DNA from: Burkholderia sp. Ax-1719
GTDB taxonomy: Bacteria; Pseudomonadota; Gammaproteobacteria; Burkholderiales; Burkholderiaceae
DNA: 64,000 bases
Assembly: GCF_011753055.1 (NCBI RefSeq)
Contig: NZ_VWWJ01000005.1
Coordinates: 343,422-407,421 of the forward strand
Reading direction: 5' to 3'
A program made the translations under genes and the position numbers. Within the stretch, counting starts at the first letter, position 1. Every line of letters begins with the position of its first letter. A model generated the notes under the pieces. The model saw nothing but the letters and a program-made list of their open reading frames with translations, did not search any database and was not told where the DNA came from. Below are positions 1 through 8,742 of the stretch, in pieces.

Positions 1-1501
1 GCTTGCCGAACGCATGCCTTTCGATCACGCGCGCGAGCGTAGCGAACGCCGGATCGATGTTTTCGTGCGGGACACAGGCATATCCAGTTAGTAATCCTTT
101 GCGTTGTTGCTTGCCTAGATAGTACGAGGCAAGTGGCCGAACGATGACCCCGGCATCGTAGGCTGCGGCCGCGACCACGCGGTCGTCGCAGGACTCGGGC
201 AAGCCGAGTACGAAATGCAGCCCCGCTTCGTCACCCATCACCGGCAGGGCATCGCCGAAGTGCCGGGTGACGGCGTCGATCAGCAATTGGCGGCGCTCGC
301 CATACAGCGTACGCATGCGCCGCACGTGCGAGGTGAGATAGCCGTCCATGATGAATTCGGCGAGCACGGCCTGCTGCATCAACTGGCCTTCGCGATAAAG
401 CTCCGCCACAGCAGTGCGGAAGGTCGCGGCGAGTCGCTCGGGCACCACCATATAGCCGATGCGCAGGCCCGGAAACAGCAGCTTGCCAAGGCTGCCCACA
501 TAGATCACACGATCCGATTCGTCGAGTCCTTGCAGGGAAGCGAGCGGCCGGCTGCCATAGCGGAATTCGCTGTCGTAATCGTCCTCGATGATCCAGACCT
601 TGTGCTGGCGCGCGTATTCGAGCAAGGTGCGCCGCCTCGCGAGGCTCATGACCATGCCGAGGGGATATTGATGCGAGGGCGTGACCAGCGCCATACGCGG
701 GGGATGACGCAAATCCGATTCGCGCGGGTTCAGGCCTTCGGCATCCACCGGGATGGGCGCGAGCTTGATGCCGGACGCCTGCAGGACGCTGCGCGCGCCC
801 CAGTAGCACGGTTCCTCGACCCAGGCGCGGTCGCCGTGGTCGGCGAGCAGGCGCACGGCAAGATCGATCGACTGATGGATGCCGGTGGTGATGATGATCT
901 GGTCGGGCGAGCACCGCACCGAGCGCGCGACGCGCAGATAGTCCGACAAGGCGCGCCGCAGCGGACGATAGCCGCCGCCTGGCGCATAGGTGAGCAGGTC
1001 GTGGCTCGCCGATTTCCACAGACGCGATTGCAGGCGGCTCCAGGTGCGCGCGGGAAACTCGGCGACGTCGGGCACGCCGGGCATGAACGCGCCCCATTGC
1101 TTCGCCGAGACGCCCGCTTCGTCGATCAGGCGCTGCCCGCGCACGGACAGGTCGCCGCGCGGGCAGGATGCGGGCGCAACGGGCGCATCGGCGTCTTCCG
1201 GGGCGCGGGTGGCGCGCGGACCGACCGCCGTGGTGTCGGGGCGCGTGTCGGCCACGTAGGTGCCGCTGCCGGTGGTCGACAGCACGTAGCCCTCGGCGCT
1301 CAACTGGTCGTACACATGCAGCACCGTATTGCGCGCGATGCCGAGGTCGCCTGCGAGCGTGCGCGAACTGGGCAGCTTGGTGCCGGGCGCGAGCCGGCCG
1401 GTCAGGATGGCTTGCTGCATCAGGCTGAGCAGTTGCCGGTAAACCGGTTCGACATCGGCTTTATCGAGTTGCGCGGCGAGCCAGTCGGACAAAATTACCA
1501 T
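1..1501 (-). CDS. MocR/PdxR-type GntR-aminotransferase regulator (3' end outside window)
   Basis: Read on the minus strand from the ATG at 1501; open for 500 codons and truncated by the window edge. The N-terminus is a GntR winged helix (about residues 10-80, with LPSSRTLAGDLGIARNTV). It is followed by a fold-type I aminotransferase-like domain with the PLP region IIEDDYDSEFRYGSRP and the lysine context SLGKLLFPGLRIGY. MocR proteins are PLP-dependent regulators that usually control a neighbouring gene for amine or amino-acid metabolism or transport. The gene is divergent from a polyamine-type ABC importer, and the gap holds a direct repeat suited to MocR binding, so it probably controls that importer; the effector amine is unknown. 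Family assignment is firm, target is inference. Confidence 0.9.
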   Translation of the reverse strand, partial: MVILSDWLAAQLDKADVEPVYRQLLSLMQQAILTGRLAPGTKLPSSRTLAGDLGIARNTVLHVYDQLSAEGYVLSTTGSGTYVADTRPDTTAVGPRATRAPEDADAPVAPASCPRGDLSVRGQRLIDEAGVSAKQWGAFMPGVPDVAEFPARTWSRLQSRLWKSASHDLLTYAPGGGYRPLRRALSDYLRVARSVRCSPDQIIITTGIHQSIDLAVRLLADHGDRAWVEEPCYWGARSVLQASGIKLAPIPVDAEGLNPRESDLRHPPRMALVTPSHQYPLGMVMSLARRRTLLEYARQHKVWIIEDDYDSEFRYGSRPLASLQGLDESDRVIYVGSLGKLLFPGLRIGYMVVPERLAATFRTAVAELYREGQLMQQAVLAEFIMDGYLTSHVRRMRTLYGERRQLLIDAVTRHFGDALPVMGDEAGLHFVLGLPESCDDRVVAAAAYDAGVIVRPLASYYLGKQQRKGLLTGYACVPHENIDPAFATLARVIERHAFGK

Positions 1502-1519
1502 CGGATCACCCTGACAAAG

Positions 1520-1552
1520 TGGCTCTATTCGGAATAATGAAATGGCTCCATT
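1520..1552. promoter_or_regulatory. Direct repeat, candidate MocR operator
   Basis: TGGCTCTATT (1520-1529) and TGGCTCCATT (1543-1552) are 9/10 identical, in the same orientation, and 23 bp apart start to start, close to two helical turns. They lie in the gap between the MocR gene and the ABC operon. Characterised MocR regulators such as GabR and PdxR bind direct repeats in the divergent promoter they control, so this is the natural operator candidate. Confidence 0.5.
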
Positions 1553-1679
1553 GCATGGAACCGTAACCGACTATAGTAATCCGCACGTCAGGTTCGGTTA
1601 ATGCCAGCGACAGCTTTTATTTAATCGCGCCGGATCGACGGTTCACGGCAATACGGGAATAAAGACAGGAGACCGGGCG

Positions 1680-2783
1680 ATGAAGCAGTCGGACGTGATC
1701 GTCAGCTTTCGCGGTGTGCGCAAGACCTACGACGGCGAAACCCTCGTGGTGAAGCAGCTTGATCTGGACATCTATCAGGGCGAGTTCCTGACGCTGCTTG
1801 GGCCATCCGGCTCGGGCAAGACCACATGTCTGATGATGCTCGCGGGTTTTGAATTTCCGACTGGCGGGGAAATCCGCCTGGAGGGCAAGCTGCTCAACAA
1901 CGTGCCGCCGCACAAGCGCGATATCGGCATGGTGTTCCAGAACTACGCGCTGTTCCCGCACATGACGGTCGAACAGAACGTGGCGTATCCGCTGGGCGTG
2001 CGCAAGGTGCCTGCGGGCGAGCGCGCCGCGCGCGTGAACGATGCGCTCAAGATGGTGCGCATGGAGAGCTTCGCGAAGCGTTATCCGGCGCAGCTTTCCG
2101 GCGGCCAGCAGCAACGTATCGCGCTGGCGCGTGCGCTGGTGTTCCAGCCCAAGCTCGTGCTCATGGACGAACCGCTCGGCGCACTCGACAAACAGCTGCG
2201 CGAACATATGCAGTACGAACTGAAGTCGCTGCACGAAAAGCTCGGCGTCACGTTCGTCTACGTCACGCACGATCAGGGCGAGGCGCTCACCATGTCGGAC
2301 CGCGTGGCGGTGTTCGACAAGGGCATCGTGCAACAGCTCGACAGCGTGGACCGGTTGTATGAATCGCCATGCAACGAATTCGTGGCCAACTTCATCGGCG
2401 ATAGCAATCGCCTGCGCGGCAAGATCGCCTCGGTCGAAGGCGAGTTCTGTGAAATCCATCTGGCCGACGGCACGCGCCTCACGGGCCGCAATGTCGCCGG
2501 CGCGCAAGCCGGTGCGGATGCCATCGCCTGCATTCGTCCCGAGCGCATGAAGCTGAGCGTGCCCGGTGTGAATGGAGCGGCGAGCGGGGCGGCGAACGCC
2601 ATCGCCGGCGAGGCGCGCAGTCTCATCTATTACGGCGACCACGTGCGCATGCGCTGCGGTTTGCACCAGCAGGACGAGTGCTTCGTCAAAGTGCCGCTCG
2701 GCACCGCGGCGCTCGCCGGTTTCGCGCCCGGGCAGCCGGTTGCGCTCGAGTTTGCGCCCGAACATCTGCGCGTGTTCGCGTGA
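1680..2783 (+). CDS. ABC transporter ATP-binding protein, PotA-like (polyamine/GABA uptake)
   Basis: ATPase of a PotABCD-type importer, 367 aa, energising uptake of spermidine, putrescine or GABA-like amines. Walker A GPSGSGKTT is at residues 41-49, the ABC signature LSGGQQQR near 139, and Walker B LVLMDEP near 157. The C-terminal 110 residues form a TOBE-type regulatory domain as in PotA. An AGGAGA ribosome site precedes the ATG. It is the first gene of a four-gene same-strand set with the binding protein and two permeases. Subfamily assignment comes from domain order and neighbours; the precise substrate cannot be read from sequence. Confidence 0.92.
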   Translation: MKQSDVIVSFRGVRKTYDGETLVVKQLDLDIYQGEFLTLLGPSGSGKTTCLMMLAGFEFPTGGEIRLEGKLLNNVPPHKRDIGMVFQNYALFPHMTVEQNVAYPLGVRKVPAGERAARVNDALKMVRMESFAKRYPAQLSGGQQQRIALARALVFQPKLVLMDEPLGALDKQLREHMQYELKSLHEKLGVTFVYVTHDQGEALTMSDRVAVFDKGIVQQLDSVDRLYESPCNEFVANFIGDSNRLRGKIASVEGEFCEIHLADGTRLTGRNVAGAQAGADAIACIRPERMKLSVPGVNGAASGAANAIAGEARSLIYYGDHVRMRCGLHQQDECFVKVPLGTAALAGFAPGQPVALEFAPEHLRVFA

Positions 2784-2852
2784 AGACGACCGGGCCACGC
2801 CTCGCGTGCTGAAGGCCCGGCAAGACAACCACCAAGGAGAAGGGATTTCATC

Positions 2853-3896
2853 ATGAAGAAGATCGGCAACATGCACGTTGCGGCGGTCGCGGCCACGCTC
2901 GCATTCTCGTTTGGCGCAGCCCACGCTGCGGAACTCACGGTCGTCAATTTCGGCGGCGCGAATGGCAATGCGCAGAAGGCGGCGTTCAACGAGCCGTACC
3001 AGGCGCAGTCGGGCACGAAGATCACGACCGTCGAGTACAACGGCGAGCAGGCCAAGGTCAAGGCGATGGTCGAAGCGAAGCACGTCAACTGGGACGTGGT
3101 GGAAGTGGAAACCGGCGACATCGCACGCGGTTGCGACGAAGGCCTGTACGAGAAGCTCGACTGGTCGAAGCTCGGCAACAAGAGCGACTTCATGAAGGCC
3201 GCGCAGCAGCCGTGCGGCGCGGGCTTCTTCGTGTGGTCCACGGCGCTCGCCTATAACGCCGACAAGCTCAAGACCGCGCCCGCAGGCTGGGCCGACTTCT
3301 GGGACACGAAGAAATTCCCGGGCAAGCGCGGTATGCGCAAGGGCGCGCAGTACAACCTCGAATTCGCGCTGATGGCCGACGGCGTGGCGCCTCAGGACGT
3401 CTACAAGGTGCTCTCGACGAAAGCCGGGCAGGACCGCGCCTTCAAGAAGCTCGACGAGCTGAAGCCGAATATCCAGTGGTGGGAAGCGGGCGCACAGCCG
3501 CCCCAGTTTCTGGTGGCCGGCGACGTGGTGATGTCCACGGCCTTCAATGGCCGGATCGACGCCGCGCAGCGCGAAGGCAAGAACCTCAAGGTCGTGTGGA
3601 ACGGCAGCATCTACGATCTGGACTACTGGGCCATTCCGAAGGGCACGCCGAACAAGGATGCGGCGCTCAAGTACATCGCCTACACGCTTTCGCCGAAGCC
3701 GCAGCAGGAGTACGCGAAGCACATCGCTTACGGTCCGGTGAACGAGAGCGCCATCAAGTCGCTTGACGCGAAGACGCTGGACAACCTGCCGAACTCGCCG
3801 GCCAACGGCAAGAACGCGGTGCAGCAGAACCTCACGTTCTGGACCGACCACGGCGACGAACTGGAGCAGCGCTTCGCGTCGTGGGCAGCGAAGTAA
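2853..3896 (+). CDS. ABC transporter periplasmic substrate-binding protein, PotD/PotF-like
   Basis: Extracellular solute-binding protein, 347 aa. Residues 1-25 form a Sec signal peptide (MKKIGNMHVAAVAATLAFSF then an AHA cleavage motif). The mature chain starts ELTVVNFGGANG, the first beta strand typical of the family-1 binding proteins that include PotD, PotF and GABA-binding relatives. The start has a strong ribosome site (AAGGAGAAGGG, ending about 10 bases upstream). It lies 69 bp after the ATPase gene and before the permeases, so it presents the substrate to this importer in the periplasm. Polyamine or GABA specificity is likely from family and context but not proven. Confidence 0.92.
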   Translation: MKKIGNMHVAAVAATLAFSFGAAHAAELTVVNFGGANGNAQKAAFNEPYQAQSGTKITTVEYNGEQAKVKAMVEAKHVNWDVVEVETGDIARGCDEGLYEKLDWSKLGNKSDFMKAAQQPCGAGFFVWSTALAYNADKLKTAPAGWADFWDTKKFPGKRGMRKGAQYNLEFALMADGVAPQDVYKVLSTKAGQDRAFKKLDELKPNIQWWEAGAQPPQFLVAGDVVMSTAFNGRIDAAQREGKNLKVVWNGSIYDLDYWAIPKGTPNKDAALKYIAYTLSPKPQQEYAKHIAYGPVNESAIKSLDAKTLDNLPNSPANGKNAVQQNLTFWTDHGDELEQRFASWAAK

Positions 3897-3990
3897 GCGC
3901 GTGAAGCGTTGAAGTATCCGTTGCGCGGCGCCCGGCTTGCAGGACGCAAGACGCGCCGCGCAGCAACGGAGGCAGTGCAGGAGACCTGAA

Positions 3991-5277
3991 GTGACAACGA
4001 TGACGACCGCAACAAACGTAGCCGACAACGCTGGCGAATCGAGCGCGCGATTGAAACGCGAACTACGCGTCGCGCAGGCGAAGAAGCGCACGATGGCGCT
4101 GATGCTGATCGCGCCGCTGGCGATTTTTCTGTTGCTGATTTTCGTCGTGCCGATTGCGGCGTTGCTCACGCGCGCCGTGCAGAACCCCGAAGTGGCCACC
4201 GCGCTGCCGCATACGGTCGCCGCGCTGCATGACTGGGACCGCAAGCGCGTGCCGCCCGACGCAGCCTATGCCGCGCTCGCGCAGGATCTGACGGCGGTGC
4301 AGGACGGCGATGCCATGGGCGCGCTTGCCCGCCGGCTGAACGTGGAAATCGCCGGTTACCGTTCGCTGGTGGCGAAGACCGCGCGCGCCATGCCGCTGGC
4401 CGACGACGACGGCAAGCCGCTCACGCTCACACCCGCACAAACGCACGCCAAACTCGTCGAACTGGACGATCGCTGGAACGATGTCGCGTACTGGCAGGCC
4501 ATCGCGAAGAACAGCGGCCGCTATTCGCCGTTCTATCTGCTCGCCTCGCTCGATCACAAACAGGACGCCTTTGGCGGCATCGTGGCCGCCGACCCCGAAC
4601 AGCAGATCTATCTCGCCGTATTCGGCCGCACGTTCGTGATCAGTGTGTTCGTCACCTTGTTCGCACTCGCGCTGGGTTATCCGCTCGCGTACTGGATCTC
4701 GACGCTGCCGGAGCGCCGCGCCAATCTCGTGATGATCCTCGTGCTGATTCCGTTCTGGACGTCGATTCTCGTGCGCGTGGCGGCGTGGATCGTGATCCTG
4801 CAAAGCGAGGGTCTGGTGAACAAGGCCTTGATCGGCACCGGCATCATCTCGTCGCCGCTCGCGCTGCTGTTCAACCGCGTGGGCGTGTATATCTCGATGA
4901 CGCACATTCTGCTGCCCTTCATGGTGCTGCCGCTCTATAGCGTGATGAAGTCGATCCCGCCCACCTATCAGCGCGCGGCGGTCTCGCTCGGCAGTCATCC
5001 GTTTGCGGCGTTCTGGCGCGTGTACGTGCCGCAGACCTATCCCGGCATCGGTGCGGGTGTGCTGCTGGTGTTCATCCTCTCGATTGGCTACTACATCACG
5101 CCCGCGCTGCTCGGCGGTCCCGCCGACCAGATGGTGAGCTACTACGTGGCGTACTTCACCAACGTGTCGATCAACTGGGGCATGGCGTGCTCGCTTGGCG
5201 CGCTGCTGCTGGCGGCCACCACGGTGCTGTACTTCGTCTATGTGCGCTTCACGCGCACCAACCTGAGCCTCGGCTAA
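3991..5277 (+). CDS. ABC transporter permease, PotB-like, with large periplasmic insertion
   Basis: Inner-membrane permease of the importer. I choose the GTG at 3991 because AGGAGA (3979-3984) sits six bases upstream; the in-frame ATG at 4000 would be 15 bases away. This gives 428 aa. TM1 (about residues 35-55, MALMLIAPLAIFLLLIFVVP) is followed by about 140 mostly hydrophilic residues before the conserved permease core starts near FGRTFVISVFVTLFALALGYPLAYW. PotB is roughly 280 aa, so the insertion makes this unusually long, although similar long versions occur in Burkholderia. The EAA-loop region is around SLGSHPFAAFWRVYVPQTYPG. Confidence 0.88.
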   Translation: MTTMTTATNVADNAGESSARLKRELRVAQAKKRTMALMLIAPLAIFLLLIFVVPIAALLTRAVQNPEVATALPHTVAALHDWDRKRVPPDAAYAALAQDLTAVQDGDAMGALARRLNVEIAGYRSLVAKTARAMPLADDDGKPLTLTPAQTHAKLVELDDRWNDVAYWQAIAKNSGRYSPFYLLASLDHKQDAFGGIVAADPEQQIYLAVFGRTFVISVFVTLFALALGYPLAYWISTLPERRANLVMILVLIPFWTSILVRVAAWIVILQSEGLVNKALIGTGIISSPLALLFNRVGVYISMTHILLPFMVLPLYSVMKSIPPTYQRAAVSLGSHPFAAFWRVYVPQTYPGIGAGVLLVFILSIGYYITPALLGGPADQMVSYYVAYFTNVSINWGMACSLGALLLAATTVLYFVYVRFTRTNLSLG

Positions 5278-5290
5278 CGGAGGCCACGAC

Positions 5291-6130
5291 ATGAAATTCG
5301 CAAAACCGCTGTTTGCGCCGCATACGTCGGGCATCGAACGCGTCTGGTATTTCACGCTGCGCGGCCTTGCTGTGCTCACGCTGCTGTATCTGATCCTGCC
5401 CGTGCTGGCGATCGTGCCGCTCTCGTTTTCGTCGAGCACGTTCCTCGTGTATCCGATTCCGGGCTGGTCGCTGCGCTGGTACGAAAATCTCGTGATGTCC
5501 GACGAGTGGCGCATGGCCGCGAAGAACAGTTTTATTGTCGGGCCGCTCGCGACCCTGGTGGCCACCGTGCTGGGCACGCTCGCGGCCATCGGTCTGAACA
5601 AGGCCGATTTTCGCGGCAAATCGCTGCTCATGGCGATCCTCATTTCGCCGATGATCGTGCCGGTGGTGGTGGTGGGCGTGGGCATGTATCTGTTCTTCGC
5701 GCCGCTTGGTCTCGCCAATACGTATGTCGGGCTGATTCTCGCGCATGCGTCGCTGGGCGTGCCGTTCGTGGTGACGACGGTGTCGGCCACGCTCGCGGGT
5801 TTCAATCACAATCTCGTGCGCGCGAGCCTGTCGCTGGGAGCGAATCCGGTCACGACATTCTTTCGCATCACCTTGCCGGTGATTGCGCCGGGCGTGATTT
5901 CGGGGGCTTTGTTTGCGTTCGCCACGTCGTTCGACGAGGTGGTCGTGACGCTGTTCCTTGCGGGCGCCGATCAAACCACCTTGCCGCGCCAGATGTTCAC
6001 CGGCATCCGCGAGAACATCAGCCCGACGATTGCCGCGCTGGCGACGATCCTGATTGTCTTCTCGACCTGCCTGCTGCTTGCGCTCGAATGGCTGCGCGGA
6101 AGAAATGCGGCTCGTGCGGTCAAGGCCTGA
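5291..6130 (+). CDS. ABC transporter permease, PotC-like
   Basis: Second membrane subunit, 279 aa, with about six TM helices. The cytoplasmic coupling (EAA) loop is visible as ASLSLGANPVTTFFRITLPVIAPG. The sequence SWRWYENLVMSDEW-like segment after TM1 (GWSLRWYENLVMSDEWRMAA) is typical of PotC. The start is 13 bp after the preceding permease stop with an AACGGAGG site, so the two are translationally close. It completes the ATPase, binding protein and two-permease set. Substrate is inferred from family only. Confidence 0.9.
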   Translation: MKFAKPLFAPHTSGIERVWYFTLRGLAVLTLLYLILPVLAIVPLSFSSSTFLVYPIPGWSLRWYENLVMSDEWRMAAKNSFIVGPLATLVATVLGTLAAIGLNKADFRGKSLLMAILISPMIVPVVVVGVGMYLFFAPLGLANTYVGLILAHASLGVPFVVTTVSATLAGFNHNLVRASLSLGANPVTTFFRITLPVIAPGVISGALFAFATSFDEVVVTLFLAGADQTTLPRQMFTGIRENISPTIAALATILIVFSTCLLLALEWLRGRNAARAVKA

Positions 6131-6261
6131 AGCTGGACATTGCTGAAAATGCGGCGTGCGGGTGCTGGATTCGCGCTGTGCCGCCCTGCGGCAGGAGGGT
6201 GGCACCACGGCACTACGCCAAAGCGAGCCGCGCGACTGCCGATTGAGCGGCCGAGCGGCTA

Positions 6262-7170
6262 TCAGCCTTTCACGCGCGGCGCTTGCCAGTTCGACTCGCG
6301 CGCGAATTCGACGAAAGCATTGAGGTAATCCACCACGGCATCGTCCTCGCGCGTGCCGAGGAAAATCTGCTTGGCGATCCCCTGTTTGCCGAGCTTGACG
6401 ATGGCGAGCGGCATGCGGTCCGCGTATTCTTCCGCGAGCCATTTGGGCAGCGCCGCCACGCCGCGAAGGCTCGCGACCATCTGCAGCATGATGTCCGTCG
6501 TCTCGATCGTTTTGTGCCGACGCGGAATGATGCCGGCGGGGCGCAGAAACTGGTTGTAGATGTCGAGCCGGTCGGTTTCCACGGGATAGGTGATAAGCGT
6601 TTCGTCGATCAGCTGTTCCGGTTTCACATAGCGCTCGCCTGCCAGCCGATGGCTCTCCGCGACCACCAGCACCTGCTCATAGTCGAACACCGGCTCGAAA
6701 CGCAGGCCGGGGCGGTTGAGCGGATCGGGCGTCACCAGCACGTCGATGTCGTAACCGATCAGCGCGCCGATCCCACCAAACTGGAAGCGCTGCTTCACGT
6801 CTACGTCCACATCGGGAAATCTCGCCAGATACGGAGAAACCACCTTCAGCAGCCACTGATAGCACGGCGCGCATTCCATACCGATGCGCAGCGTGCCGCG
6901 CTCGCCTGCCGCGTACTGCTTCATGCGCTCTTCGGCGAGTTCGAATTGGGGCAGTAGCCGCTCGGCGAGCGACAGCAGATACTGGCCAGCCTGCGTCGGG
7001 CGCAGACTGCGCCCCTCGCGGTGCCAGATCGCGGTGCCAAGTTGCTGCTCGATCTTTTTGACCGTGTGGCTCAACGCCGATTGCGTGAGGAAAAGCGACT
7101 CCGCGGCGGCGGTGAGTGAGCCCTGACGGGCCACTTCGCGAACGATGACGAGATGAACGCGTTCGAGCAT
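6262..7170 (-). CDS. LysR-type regulator, MetR-like
   Basis: 302-aa LysR regulator. The helix-turn-helix is within residues 15-40 (GSLTAAAESLFLTQSALSH). The effector domain resembles E. coli MetR: RIGMECAPCYQWL, the DPLNRPGLRFEPVFDYE stretch, and YPVETDRLDIYNQFLRPAGI all have close counterparts there. MetR senses homocysteine and activates methionine synthesis genes. Here the gene is divergent from a block ending in a methionine synthase system (mesX-mesD), and an operator-like motif lies 34 bp upstream and recurs in front of the other genes. I therefore infer that it is the local homocysteine-responsive regulator. MetR subgroup membership is from remembered similarity and not computed. Confidence 0.85.
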   Translation of the reverse strand: MLERVHLVIVREVARQGSLTAAAESLFLTQSALSHTVKKIEQQLGTAIWHREGRSLRPTQAGQYLLSLAERLLPQFELAEERMKQYAAGERGTLRIGMECAPCYQWLLKVVSPYLARFPDVDVDVKQRFQFGGIGALIGYDIDVLVTPDPLNRPGLRFEPVFDYEQVLVVAESHRLAGERYVKPEQLIDETLITYPVETDRLDIYNQFLRPAGIIPRRHKTIETTDIMLQMVASLRGVAALPKWLAEEYADRMPLAIVKLGKQGIAKQIFLGTREDDAVVDYLNAFVEFARESNWQAPRVKG

Positions 7171-7203
7171 GGAAATGGATAGACCGGAAAAGAATGAAGA
7201 AAA

Positions 7204-7240
7204 CTAATGGACAGATGAAATAATGCCATTTTTCTTCATT
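7204..7240. promoter_or_regulatory. MetR-like operator copy A
   Basis: Contains CTAATGG (7204-7210), four bases, then ATGAAATAATGCCATTTTTC running into TTCATTGA. The CTAATGG-N4-ATGAA core also occurs at 7721 and 8629. Against copy C, 22 of the 28 bases starting at ATGAA are identical. It lies between the divergent MetR-like gene and the small gene at 7375, so it probably serves autoregulation and the rightward promoter. Confidence 0.65.
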
Positions 7241-7374
7241 GAAGATAAGCCCTAAAATCGCTCCTCCGTCCGAACGTTGTTTGTTTTAACGGGACGGCGG
7301 TAAAGAGGGTCGTGGAGGCCGTGCACGCTCCTCAACGACGACGTTGCCAGGGGTTTTCTTCGAAGAAAAGCGAC

Positions 7375-7677
7375 ATGACGATCAACGAGAGTGCCGAGAT
7401 CGCGCGGCTCATGAAGATGCTTGAATCGGATGCGGAAGAATGCTGGCCGCTCTACGAAGAAGTCGGGCGTATTGTCGTGTCTTACCTGCTCGCGCATGAC
7501 CGGCCGGCGGTGTCCGGTATTGCCGAAGCCTGGGCCGCAAGTTCGCGCACACAGGGCGCGCTCGCCGATACGTGGCCCGATTCACCGCGCTATACGCAAA
7601 TACGGTCCGAAGCGACCGAAGCAGACGCAGCGCTCTTCGCGCTCATCCGGAAAGCGGTCCTTCCCCAGCTACGGTAG
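7375..7677 (+). CDS. Small hypothetical protein in the methionine locus
   Basis: I do not recognise this protein. From the ATG at 7375 it is 100 aa; a GTG at 7312 in the same frame would add 21 residues and has an AGAGG-like site, so the start is uncertain. The chain is acidic and helical-looking (MTINESAEIARLMKMLESDA), with no signal peptide, TM helix or cysteine cluster. It is the first gene rightward of the MetR-like regulator, after operator copy A, and is followed by operator copy B and queH. Its codon use fits the host. Position suggests a methionine-regulated gene, but no function can be given. Confidence 0.6.
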   Translation: MTINESAEIARLMKMLESDAEECWPLYEEVGRIVVSYLLAHDRPAVSGIAEAWAASSRTQGALADTWPDSPRYTQIRSEATEADAALFALIRKAVLPQLR

Positions 7678-7720
7678 CGAACGCGGGGAGCGGCCAACGA
7701 ACGGTTTTCGATGAATGGAA

Positions 7721-7747
7721 CTAATGGATATATGAAGAATAATCCAT
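7721..7747. promoter_or_regulatory. MetR-like operator copy B
   Basis: CTAATGG (7721-7727), four bases, ATGAA (7732-7736), then GAATAATCCAT ending at 7747. The CTAATGG-N4-ATGAA spacing matches copies A and C exactly, and ATGG/CCAT forms an imperfect dyad. It lies 44 bp after the small gene and about 145 bp before queH, so it could drive queH. Confidence 0.55.
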
Positions 7748-7890
7748 AGTCGAATAACAGGCGGTCCAGGATAATCGCGGGTTACCTCAGCAAATTGAGC
7801 GTTTCCCGCGCGGCCTGAAAGACAAGCGCCGCTGCGAAAGCATGCCGGTCTCGCCTCAGCCTGCGTGACGTTTCAGCGATAGGAGATGTC

Positions 7891-8559
7891 ATGACATCAA
7901 TCGATAACCGCAAACCTCTCCCACTGCCTGGCGGCCAGAGCAAGGTGCTGCTGCATTCGTGCTGCGCGCCATGTTCTGGGGAAGTCATGGAAGCCATGGT
8001 GGCGTCGGGCATCGACTTCACGATTTTCTTTTATAACCCGAATATTCATCCGCTCAAGGAATACGAACTGCGCAAAGACGAAAACATCCGCTTTGCCGAA
8101 AAGTTTGGCATTCCGTTTGTCGATGCCGATTACGACCGGGATAACTGGTTCGAACGCGCACGCGGGATGGAGCATGAGCCGGAGCGCGGCATCCGCTGCA
8201 CGATGTGCTTCGACATGCGCTTTGAGCGCACGGCGCTCTATGCGCATGAGCATGGCTTTCCGGTCATCACCAGTTCGCTAGGCATCTCCCGCTGGAAGAA
8301 CATGCAGCAGATCAACGAAAGCGGCGTGCGTGCTGCGTCCCGTTATCCTGACCTGATGTATTGGGAGTACAACTGGCGCAAAGCAGGCGGATCCGCCCGC
8401 ATGATCGAGATCAGCAAGCGAGAAAACTTCTATCAGCAAGAATATTGCGGCTGCGTCTATTCGCTACGCGATACCAATCGGCATCGCGTGGAAAGCGGCC
8501 GCGAGCGCATTCAACTGGGCGTGAAGTTCTACGGCGACGACGCTGCAACCGAATCCTGA
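7891..8559 (+). CDS. queH: Epoxyqueuosine reductase QueH
   Basis: 222 aa, DUF208/QueH family. QueH catalyses the last step of queuosine synthesis, reducing epoxyqueuosine to queuosine in the anticodon wobble position of tRNAs with GUN anticodons. The conserved cysteines are visible: [10 protein letters not shown] near residues 28-37, CTMCFDMR near 107-114, and YCGCVYS near 187-193. QueH is the iron-sulfur alternative to the cobalamin-dependent QueG, so it is B12-independent, like the methionine synthase encoded next to it. The gene has its own leader with an operator-like motif and a GGAG site before the ATG. Identity is firm; its membership in a methionine regulon is inference. Confidence 0.93.
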   Translation: MTSIDNRKPLPLPGGQSKVLLHSCCAPCSGEVMEAMVASGIDFTIFFYNPNIHPLKEYELRKDENIRFAEKFGIPFVDADYDRDNWFERARGMEHEPERGIRCTMCFDMRFERTALYAHEHGFPVITSSLGISRWKNMQQINESGVRAASRYPDLMYWEYNWRKAGGSARMIEISKRENFYQQEYCGCVYSLRDTNRHRVESGRERIQLGVKFYGDDAATES

Positions 8560-8628
8560 AGTCGGCGTCTGGACCCAGCCGGGCAAGCTTTACGGCGATC
8601 CAGCACGTAGCTTGCTTCATGAAAACGG

Positions 8629-8668
8629 CTAATGGTTGCATGAAATCAATTCATTTTTATTCATGGAT
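8629..8668. promoter_or_regulatory. MetR-like operator copy C, with a perfect TGAA-N5-TTCA palindrome
   Basis: CTAATGG (8629-8635), four bases, ATGAA (8640-8644), then further matches to copy A including CATTTTT and TTCAT. Within it TGAAATCAATTCA (8641-8653) is an exact match to the enterobacterial MetR consensus TGAA-N5-TTCA. It is about 75 bp before mesX, the position expected for an activator site. Confidence 0.7.
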
Positions 8669-8742
8669 GGCGTAGCATAAAATTCTGGAAACGCAAGAAT
8701 TAACCGATCGCTTCGAATCAGAATTCAGGTTTCCAGATCCCA

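Noticed and set aside
1617..4244. 875-codon minus-strand open frame opposite the ABC transporter genes
   Set aside because: The plus strand has clear ATPase and binding-protein motifs with good ribosome sites; the minus frame spans both genes and the gap between them, which no real gene would do.
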